Of a stretch of DNA of 19,828 nucleotides, positions 14,798 through 19,828 are shown one piece after another. The stretch's first letter is position 1, and each line of letters begins with the position of its first letter. This stretch comes from Armatimonadota bacterium (lineage in GTDB: Bacteria; Sysuimicrobiota; Sysuimicrobiia; Sysuimicrobiales; Humicultoraceae). The DNA lies in contig JACQHU010000199.1 in assembly GCA_016198805.1 (NCBI GenBank), positions 1 through 19,828 on the forward strand, read 5' to 3'. Both the position numbers and the translations under genes were made by a program. Below the pieces are notes generated by a model. That model did not search any database and was not told the origin of the DNA. It worked only from the letters and a program-made list of their open reading frames with translations.

Positions 14798-15947
14798 TCC
14801 CGATCCGGCGGCAGTCCGGGTGCTCTTTGTCAGCAACGGGTACGGCGAGGACCTGATCGCCGCCGAGATCATCCGGTACCTGCCGGGAGTCGCGGTCACC
14901 GCGTATCCGCTGGTGGGGACCGGCGCGTACCCGCCGCAGGTGCCGTTGCTCGATCCCCGGCGCGCGATGCCCAGCGCAGGCTTTTCATTCCGGGCGGGCC
15001 TGCGAGGCCTGGGGGCCGACCTCGCCGCCGGCATTATCGGCCTGTGGTTCGCCCAGCGCCGGACGCTCGCGCGGCAGCGCGGCGGATACCACCTAGTGGT
15101 CGCCGTGGGCGACTGGTACTGCCTGTGGATGGCCGGACTCGCCTCGCCGCGCGTTGCCTTTGTGTCTACGGCCGAATCCGTGCGCATCACGCCGTTTGGA
15201 TTCCTGGCGAAGGTCGGGCTGCGGCGGTTCGCCCGGCGCGTCTTCGCCCGCGATCCGGAGACGGCCGAGGCCCTGGCCGCGCAGGGGATCCCCGCCGTCG
15301 CGACCGGCAACGTGATGATGGACCTGGTGCGTCCCGCCGGCGAGCGGTTCCCCGTGCCGCCTGAGGCGCCGGTGGTCACGCTGCTGCCCGGCAGCCGGCA
15401 GGATGCGGTGGAGAACGCGGCGCTCCTGGCGCGGGCGGCCGACGCAATTGCGGCCGAGGTTCCACAGGTGCGATTCCTGATGGCGCTCGCGCCGACAGTC
15501 CCTGCGGGCTCCGTTGTGGAACGACTCAAGACCCTGGGGCGGGCGCTGGGGCCCGATGAGCGAAGTTTCGCAATCGGCGGCGCCCACATGGTCCTGACCA
15601 CCGCGTTTGCGGATGCCGTGGAGCGGGCCGCGATGGTGATGGGATTTGCCGGCACCGCGCATGAGCAGGCGGCCGGACTGGGGCGCCCCGTGGTCGCGTG
15701 TCCGGGTCCGGGCACGCAGTTCGGCCCCGAGTTTCTCAAGACGCAGCACAGGCTTTTAGGGGACGCCCTGATGCGTGCTCGCGGCTGGCAGGAAGCCTCA
15801 GCCGCGGCGGTGCGCCTGCTGCGCGATCCCGACGAGCGCCAGCGCCGGGGCGCCGTGGGCCGGTCGCGCATGGGGCTGCCCGGAGGCGCGCGGCGCATCG
15901 CGGAGGCCTTGCTGGAGATCCTGCGGGAAGACGCCCGCGCCGCATGA
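14790..15947 (+). CDS. Lipid-A-disaccharide synthase-related protein (LpxB paralogue), copy 2
   Basis: A 385-residue protein of the LpxB-related family known from cyanobacteria and Deinococcus, whose reaction has not been settled. The N-terminus VLFVSNGYGEDLIAAEII (11-28) has the NG-x-GED motif of that family in place of the GE-T/S-SGD loop of true LpxB. VVAVGDWYCLWMAG (103-116), VTLLPGSRQDAVEN (196-209) and MVMGFAGTAHEQAAGLGRPVV in the C-terminal half correspond to the GT-B donor domain. It overlaps the GT2 stop by eight bases; GGAGG ends ten bases before the ATG. It closes the operon that also holds the other LpxB-like protein, an MsbA-like exporter and two GT2 enzymes, so it probably acts in the same glycolipid pathway. 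Whether it is a glycosyltransferase on lipid X-type acceptors is an inference. Confidence 0.85.
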   Translation: MFDPDPAAVRVLFVSNGYGEDLIAAEIIRYLPGVAVTAYPLVGTGAYPPQVPLLDPRRAMPSAGFSFRAGLRGLGADLAAGIIGLWFAQRRTLARQRGGYHLVVAVGDWYCLWMAGLASPRVAFVSTAESVRITPFGFLAKVGLRRFARRVFARDPETAEALAAQGIPAVATGNVMMDLVRPAGERFPVPPEAPVVTLLPGSRQDAVENAALLARAADAIAAEVPQVRFLMALAPTVPAGSVVERLKTLGRALGPDERSFAIGGAHMVLTTAFADAVERAAMVMGFAGTAHEQAAGLGRPVVACPGPGTQFGPEFLKTQHRLLGDALMRARGWQEASAAAVRLLRDPDERQRRGAVGRSRMGLPGGARRIAEALLEILREDARAA

Positions 15948-15974
15948 GGCCGGGGTGGCCTGGCACAGCAGAGG

Positions 15975-15989
15975 CCGCGGGATCCGCGG
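15975..15989. terminator. Short hairpin between convergent genes
   Basis: CCGCGG (15975-15980), a GAT loop and CCGCGG (15984-15989) form a 6-bp stem in the 51-base gap between the convergent LpxB-related and aminotransferase genes. There is no T-run on either strand, so termination activity is only suggested by position. Confidence 0.35.
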
Positions 15990-15998
15990 GCGTCCGAC

Positions 15999-17444
15999 TT
16001 ACAGGGACCTGTCGATGAAGCCCCGCGCGAACTCCACGAAGCGATAGACGTCCGAGAAGTTGCTGACCAGGCCCAGCGAGACCCGCACCGCGCCTGAGCT
16101 CTTCCCGTCGATGCACAGGCGAACGTCGTCCATCGTCAGCCGTTCCTGCGGCTGGCTGAAACAGGCGACCAGTTCCGTCTGCGAGAGGCCGAGGGCCACT
16201 TCACCGCCGCCGGGGTTACAGAAGCACCCGGTGCGCAGTGAAATGCCGGCGCCGCTCGCCTCCTGTTCGATGTGGCGGTGGTCGATGAAGCGCCCCCGCG
16301 GATCATAGAAGTTCATCGCCACGGTGCCCCCGCGCCGGCCGGTATTCGAGGGGCCGTACAACCGGACCAGCGGCGTCCCGCTGGTGTGGTGGAGTCTCAG
16401 CAGGTGCTCGATCACCCAGCCGGTCAGGCAACGCACGCGTTCGTGGATCGTCTCGATCCCGATCGCGGCCAGATGCCGCAGGCCGATCTCGACGGCGGGG
16501 ATGGACAGGTAGTTCACGGTGCCGTCCTCGAACGCGGCCTCGCCCTCGGCCAGGTAGTACCTGTCTCCCTGGACGGATGCGACGGTGATGGTGCCGCCGG
16601 CGAACCAGGGCCGGCGCAGTCGGGCCAGGGCGTCGCGACGCGCGAGCAGGGCGCCCACGCCCGTCGGATAGCCGAACATCTTGTAGAAGGACAGCGAGGC
16701 GAAGTCGGGCTTCCACCTGCTCAGGTCGAGGCGGTTGGTGGGGACGAAGGCTGCGGCGTCGAGGAGCACATCCCATCCCCTGGCTTTTGCCACATCGATC
16801 CACTCCAGCGGATGCTGGACGCCCGAGAAGTTGGACTGGGCCGGGTAGGCGAAGAGATTGTGGCCTCCCGGGCCCGCCTGATCCAGGTGGTCGTGCAAGA
16901 CGGCCTCATCGACACGCATCTGGGGCAGCACCATCGGGACGTAGGTCACAGACGCCCCGCGTGCCCGCGCGAACTCGCGAATCCCGTTCACCGAATTGTG
17001 GTTGTCGAACGTCAGCAGGAATCGGTCCCCTGCGCCGAACGGATAGGCCTCGCCGACCAGTTTGAGGGCGCCGGTGGCGTTGGGCGTAACGATGGCCACG
17101 TACTCGTCGGGGGAGGCGTCGAAGAACTCCAGGATGTGCCTGCGCGCGCGCTCGACCAGACGCGTCATGGCCTCGGAGGTCGGGTTGAGGGAGTGCGGGT
17201 TCCCAAGGACGTTCCGCCGCAGCAGGGCCAGGTGAGCCTCCAACTGCGACTCCGCGTAGAGGCTGCCGCCCGTGTAGTCGAGGTACGTCTGGCGCAGATC
17301 GTCCAGGCGGCGGTACTCGGTGGTCCGCAGCGCATCGAGCCGCCAGGTGTGCTCGTATTGCGGGTAGGCGGCCAGGAACCCGGCGTACGCCTCCTCGAGT
17401 GCAGATGCCTCGAGGTCTGACGACCGTTCGCGAGAGACCGTCAC
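15999..17444 (-). CDS. Class V aminotransferase, Moco-sulfurase (ABA3/MOCOS N-domain)-like cysteine desulfurase
   Basis: PLP-dependent fold-type I enzyme, 481 residues. TYLDYTGGSLY (53-63) opens the fold as in Moco sulfurases. TPNATGAL (120-127) contacts the cofactor phosphate, VLLDAAAF (226-233, Asp229) holds the pyridine nitrogen and Lys255 in LSFYKMFGYPTGVGALL is the Schiff-base lysine. RTGCFCNPGGGE (404-415, Cys407 and Cys409) closely resembles the cysteine motif of plant ABA3 that carries the persulfide, and GAVRVSLGLVSNFSDVYRFVEF (451-472) is also ABA3-like. The MOSC domain that eukaryotic enzymes carry is absent. The GTG at 17444 has a near-perfect GGAGGA six bases upstream. Sulfur transfer to molybdenum cofactor, or to MoaD of the nearby fusion gene, is a plausible role but not proven. 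A generic cysteine desulfurase/lyase is the alternative. Confidence 0.85.
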   Translation of the reverse strand: MTVSRERSSDLEASALEEAYAGFLAAYPQYEHTWRLDALRTTEYRRLDDLRQTYLDYTGGSLYAESQLEAHLALLRRNVLGNPHSLNPTSEAMTRLVERARRHILEFFDASPDEYVAIVTPNATGALKLVGEAYPFGAGDRFLLTFDNHNSVNGIREFARARGASVTYVPMVLPQMRVDEAVLHDHLDQAGPGGHNLFAYPAQSNFSGVQHPLEWIDVAKARGWDVLLDAAAFVPTNRLDLSRWKPDFASLSFYKMFGYPTGVGALLARRDALARLRRPWFAGGTITVASVQGDRYYLAEGEAAFEDGTVNYLSIPAVEIGLRHLAAIGIETIHERVRCLTGWVIEHLLRLHHTSGTPLVRLYGPSNTGRRGGTVAMNFYDPRGRFIDHRHIEQEASGAGISLRTGCFCNPGGGEVALGLSQTELVACFSQPQERLTMDDVRLCIDGKSSGAVRVSLGLVSNFSDVYRFVEFARGFIDRSL

Positions 17445-17450
17445 GTCGAC

Positions 17451-17456
17451 TCCTCC
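17451..17456 (-). promoter_or_regulatory. Strong Shine-Dalgarno fixing a GTG start
   Basis: GGAGGA on the minus strand, six bases upstream of the GTG at 17444. It is one of the best ribosome-binding sites in the window and supports the GTG start of the aminotransferase. It also implies independent translation after the 90-base gap from the PHP gene. Confidence 0.8.
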
Positions 17457-17504
17457 GGTAGGGCTGGTTCGTCGGCCCAGACCGCGGCCCTGCTGCCATC
17501 AATT

Positions 17505-17517
17505 CCGCCTCAGGCGG
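17505..17517 (-). terminator. Small hairpin downstream of the PHP gene
   Basis: CCGCC and GGCGG arms around a 3-base loop lie 18 bases after the PHP stop on the minus strand, followed by AATT. It could be a weak terminator or attenuator before the aminotransferase gene. The rest of the 90-base gap shows only that gene's ribosome-binding site. Confidence 0.3.
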
Positions 17518-17534
17518 CGGTCGAGTCTGCGGCC

Positions 17535-18401
17535 TCAGTCATTGATCCAGAACGCCTGGCTCCAGGCGCGCCGCGATTCGGCGCGGCACTCCACGCGCAC
17601 AAATCCCTCGTCGCCTTCGGGAGTATACCGCGCGGTTCCCCCGCCGGCCCTCAGGCGGACCCGTCCGCCCTCGTCGACGACCCAGATGTCGTCCGCGTCG
17701 CTGTGCGCCACCACCGCGGCTCCCTCCACGCCGAACTCGGCGGTGACCCCTGTGCTCGCGTAGAACGCCCCACCCAGCAGCGCCCGCCGCAGCGCCTCCC
17801 GGGTCACCTCCTGCGCCTTCACCATCACCCACGCGCGGTCAAATTGATGTTCCACGTGGCAATCGTCTCCCGCCACGGCGCCGATGCAGACCTCGGGCCC
17901 GTGCGTCCGCACCGCATGCGCCCACCGCCGGACGTCTTCCTCGGAGTCGGAGTGCGGATTCCAGACCTCCACCAGGAACGGCCCCGGCAGCGATGCCATG
18001 ACATCAACCCTCCACGCCCCGGTCCACAGATTGCCGGTCCACGATGGATGGTTGAGGCAGGGGATCCCGCCGACATCCAGCGTGCGGCGGATGCGCTCCT
18101 CGGGCGGCCCCTGCCCCAGCAGGTCCTCGACCAGCAGCCGGCCCAGGTGTGGCCCCAGCGGCCGCAGGCCGCGCACTACCGTTTCCTCCACGCCGGGCAG
18201 CGCCAGGAACGCGCCGTCGTTCAGGTCATCGCAGCGCGTCACGCGGTCGTGATCGGTGAAGCACACGAACGTGTAGCCGGCGCCGCGATACCGCCGGGCC
18301 AGGTCCGCCGGCTCGAACCGGCCGTCAGACCGCCGCGTGTGGCAATGCAGCTGCGCCTTGCGGTAGGCGCCGGGGACAGCGTAGGGGTCTTTGATCCGCA
18401 T
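17535..18401 (-). CDS. PHP-domain metal-dependent phosphoesterase-like protein
   Basis: Polymerase-and-histidinol-phosphatase fold protein of 288 residues. The metal ligands are all present: His19 and His21 in LHCHTRRSDGR, Asp50/His51/Asp52 in CFTDHDR, a Glu pair at 72-73 (GVEET), His118 in CLNHPSW, His150 in EVWNPHSD and Asp179/Asp180/His182 in AGDDCH. The spacing is that of stand-alone PHP proteins such as TrpH/YciV-like phosphoesterases. From about 200 onward there is a beta-rich tail (TGVTAEFGVEGAAVVAHSDA and a final VRVECRAE) seen in PHP proteins of the CehA/McbA type. The ATG at 18401 begins five bases after the M48 protease stop. A reading frame running further upstream overlaps that gene and is rejected. 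No signal peptide is visible; the substrate is unknown. Confidence 0.85.
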   Translation of the reverse strand: MRIKDPYAVPGAYRKAQLHCHTRRSDGRFEPADLARRYRGAGYTFVCFTDHDRVTRCDDLNDGAFLALPGVEETVVRGLRPLGPHLGRLLVEDLLGQGPPEERIRRTLDVGGIPCLNHPSWTGNLWTGAWRVDVMASLPGPFLVEVWNPHSDSEEDVRRWAHAVRTHGPEVCIGAVAGDDCHVEHQFDRAWVMVKAQEVTREALRRALLGGAFYASTGVTAEFGVEGAAVVAHSDADDIWVVDEGGRVRLRAGGGTARYTPEGDEGFVRVECRAESRRAWSQAFWIND

Positions 18402-18405
18402 GTCG

Positions 18406-19281
18406 TCAGGCGGCGACGGGAGGCCGCTGGGAACCGAGAGCGCACCTGGCGACCGCCGCCACACGGTCGGCCACGAGGGCGTGGCGGGCGGGCGCATCGG
18501 GCAGCCTCCCCACCCGGTACCCCAGCCGCCGCAGGTGTTCGCGCATGAGCTCGATGCGGTCCGCCATGCCGGGATGCGTGCGGAACAGCACCTCAAACTG
18601 GCTGGGATCGCGGCCCTCCGCCGCCCGCAACCGCTGCATGAGTTTCAGCGCGGCGGCGGCGTCGAATCCGGCCCGGTGCGCGTAGGTGACGGCCAGCCGG
18701 TCGGAGGCGAACTCGAACTCCCGCGAAAAGCCCCGCGTCACGAAGAACCGGACCAGGTCGGCGATCTGGAAGGCCGTGGGGTCCTGCCCGAACAGCAAGG
18801 CGATGACGATCGAGAGGAAGAAATGGCGCTCGATCATCGTCACGTGGTGGCGCGCGGCGACGTGGCCCACCTCATGCGCCATCACAAAGGCCAGTTCGTC
18901 GTCCGAGTCGGCGAACCGCATCAACCCCTCGGTCGCATAGATGAAGCCGCCCGGCAGCGAGACGGCATTGACCTCCCGGCCCCGCAGCACCTTGAACGTG
19001 TAGGGCAATTTCGGGCGGCCGGAGACCGTGGCCACCCGATGCCCGATGGCGGCCACCCGGGCCGCCAGGGCCGGATCGCGCGAGAGGCCGACTGAGGCCT
19101 CCAGTTCCGCGGCGGCCTGCCGGCCGAGGCGGATCTCCTGATCCTGGCTGATGACCGCCGCATCAGCTGGAGCCGCTATCCCAAGCGGGAGCAGCAGCGC
19201 CAGGAGCAGCGCCGACAGCGTTCCTTTACAGCCCCGCAGACGCGTGCTACGATGCGCGGTAGCCGCGCGCTGGCACCTCAT
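18406..19281 (-). CDS. M48-family zinc metalloprotease, exported
   Basis: Zinc-dependent peptidase of the BepA/LoiP-like M48 group, probably acting in the periplasm on outer-membrane proteins. From ATG 19281 it has 291 residues. There is a long basic N-region (about 1-22), a hydrophobic core (about 23-40, LSALLLALLLPLGIAA) and cleavage near ADA-AV. SLPGGFIYATEGLM precedes AFVMAHEVGHVAARHH with HEVGH at about 136-140 (two His ligands and the catalytic Glu). EFEFASDRLA near 188-197 supplies the third ligand, Glu190. FRTHPGMADRIELM is the conserved distal His-Pro segment. No TPR repeats follow. GGTGATC upstream pairs well with the 16S tail at good spacing, which supports the ATG at 19281 over GTG 19290. 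No usable start lies between this ATG and the mature domain, so its 5' end overlaps the divergent MoaD-MoaE gene by two bases. Confidence 0.85.
   Translation of the reverse strand: MRCQRAATAHRSTRLRGCKGTLSALLLALLLPLGIAAPADAAVISQDQEIRLGRQAAAELEASVGLSRDPALAARVAAIGHRVATVSGRPKLPYTFKVLRGREVNAVSLPGGFIYATEGLMRFADSDDELAFVMAHEVGHVAARHHVTMIERHFFLSIVIALLFGQDPTAFQIADLVRFFVTRGFSREFEFASDRLAVTYAHRAGFDAAAALKLMQRLRAAEGRDPSQFEVLFRTHPGMADRIELMREHLRRLGYRVGRLPDAPARHALVADRVAAVARCALGSQRPPVAA
19225..19253 (+). promoter_or_regulatory. Promoter for the MoaD-MoaE fusion, inside the M48 signal-peptide codons
   Basis: TTTACA (19225-19230), a 17-base spacer and TACGAT (19248-19253) form a good sigma-70-type promoter. Transcription would begin near 19260, giving a leader of about 20 bases without a clear Shine-Dalgarno before ATG 19280. 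The element sits in the first codons of the opposite-strand protease gene. Confidence 0.5.
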
Positions 19282-19828
19282 GCAGATCACCGTCCGTCTC
19301 TTTGCCGTTCACCGCGAGGCCCTCGGGACCCCGGCCCTGACTCTTACTGTGCCGGACGGCACGACCGCAGGAGACGTCTGGAGTCTCCTGGTCCGGCAGC
19401 ACCCGGCGCTGCGAGATCTGGTGCCGCCCACGGCGGTGGCGGTCAACGACCGGGTGTACCCTGCCGAGCACCGGCTGGCCGACGGCGACCAGGTGGCGCT
19501 GCTGGCGCCGGTCAGCGGTGGCTCTTCCGGCGGCGCCGACGCCGGCGGTCATGCGACGGCATCGGGAAGCCGCGCGGCCTCCGCCCCGCTGCTCGAGCTG
19601 GTCCGCGACCCGATCCGAACGGACGCTCTCCTGGACGCGGTCCGCCATCCCGACGCAGGGGCGGTGGTCCTGTTCCTGGGCACGGTTCGCGAGCGCTCCC
19701 GCGGCCGTCACGTCAGGCACCTGGAATATGAGGCGTACGAGGCCCTGGCCCGGAGCGAGATGGCGCGCATCGCCGAGCACGCCATCCAGCGCTGGGGCGT
19801 CCGCATCGCCCTGGTCCACCGCACGGGC
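19280..19828 (+). CDS. MoaD-MoaE fusion, molybdopterin synthase (partial, 3' end outside window)
   Basis: Both subunits of molybdopterin synthase in one chain, which inserts two dithiolene sulfurs into cyclic pyranopterin monophosphate in the cytoplasm. Residues 1-81 are a MoaD ubiquitin-like domain, from MQITVRLFAVHREALG to LADGDQVALLAPVSGG, ending in the Gly80-Gly81 that must be a free thiocarboxylated C-terminus in normal MoaD. A Gly/Ser/Ala linker (82-101) with two more GG pairs joins the MoaE domain. That domain is recognised by GAVVLFLGTVRERSRGRHVR (127-146), HLEYEAYEALA and RIALVHRTG at the window end. MoaE usually continues about 50-60 residues beyond this point. Similar fusions are known in mycobacteria (MoaX) and Deinococcus-like bacteria. 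The frame stays open to base 19828. Confidence 0.9.
   Translation, partial: MQITVRLFAVHREALGTPALTLTVPDGTTAGDVWSLLVRQHPALRDLVPPTAVAVNDRVYPAEHRLADGDQVALLAPVSGGSSGGADAGGHATASGSRAASAPLLELVRDPIRTDALLDAVRHPDAGAVVLFLGTVRERSRGRHVRHLEYEAYEALARSEMARIAEHAIQRWGVRIALVHRTG

Noticed and set aside
14138..15898. 586-codon minus-strand open frame
   Set aside because: Low-complexity Arg/Ala/Ser-rich translation spanning two well-supported plus-strand genes.
18402..18596. 65-codon N-terminal extension of the PHP protein
   Set aside because: Overlaps the end of the M48 gene and is Trp/Pro/Ser-rich; PHP homology begins after the ATG at 18401.
1..19828. tRNA, rRNA, CRISPR array, insertion sequence or riboswitch
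   Set aside because: I found no spaced direct repeats, transposase motifs, terminal inverted repeats or tRNA-like cloverleaf; nearly all bases are accounted for by protein genes.

Overview
The window is a very GC-rich, densely coded bacterial segment with no tRNA, rRNA, IS element or CRISPR array visible. The organism makes an outer membrane. There is an LptD-type outer-membrane LPS assembly protein, two LpxB-family (GT19-like) proteins, an MsbA-like exporter, an O-antigen ligase and an ABC-type polysaccharide exporter permease. A MoaD-MoaE fusion and an LpxB-related protein of the cyanobacteria/Deinococcus type suggest an uncultured, high-GC diderm outside the Proteobacteria. The lineage call is an inference and of low confidence.

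Left arm (1-5585, all minus strand): a surface-polysaccharide operon read right to left. It encodes a polyprenyl-phosphate glycosylphosphotransferase that primes the lipid carrier, a pair of GC-rich hairpins, a sugar-phosphate nucleotidyltransferase, a WbpP-like NDP-sugar 4-epimerase, a UDP-glucose dehydrogenase-family enzyme, and the permease of an ABC-2 polysaccharide exporter whose C-terminus runs off the window. Together these would make NDP-uronic acid-type sugars, start a glycan on undecaprenyl phosphate and export it.

Middle (5667-9749): an O-antigen ligase on the plus strand converges on a two-gene minus-strand unit, a phosphomannomutase/phosphoglucomutase translationally coupled to lptD. 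These supply hexose-1-phosphate, join the polymer to its lipid anchor and insert the product in the outer membrane.

Right-centre operon (9884-15947, plus strand): an LpxB-like protein, an MsbA-like ABC exporter, a 29-codon remnant that looks like the start of a lost family-2 glycosyltransferase, two intact family-2 glycosyltransferases, and a second, very different LpxB-related protein. Every junction is an overlap or directly abutting. A strong promoter (TTGCGG, 18 bp, TATAAT) precedes it, divergent from lptD. This operon is the most interesting part: it looks like a dedicated pathway for a lipid A-like or other outer-membrane glycolipid that uses two non-canonical LpxB relatives.

Right end (15999-19828): a convergent minus-strand set encodes a secreted M48 metalloprotease, a PHP-domain metal-dependent hydrolase and a class V aminotransferase resembling the desulfurase domain of Moco sulfurases. 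Divergent from the protease, and sharing its start region, is a MoaD-MoaE molybdopterin synthase fusion cut by the window end. The Moco-sulfurase-like enzyme and the MoaD-MoaE fusion may act in the same molybdenum-cofactor metabolism.
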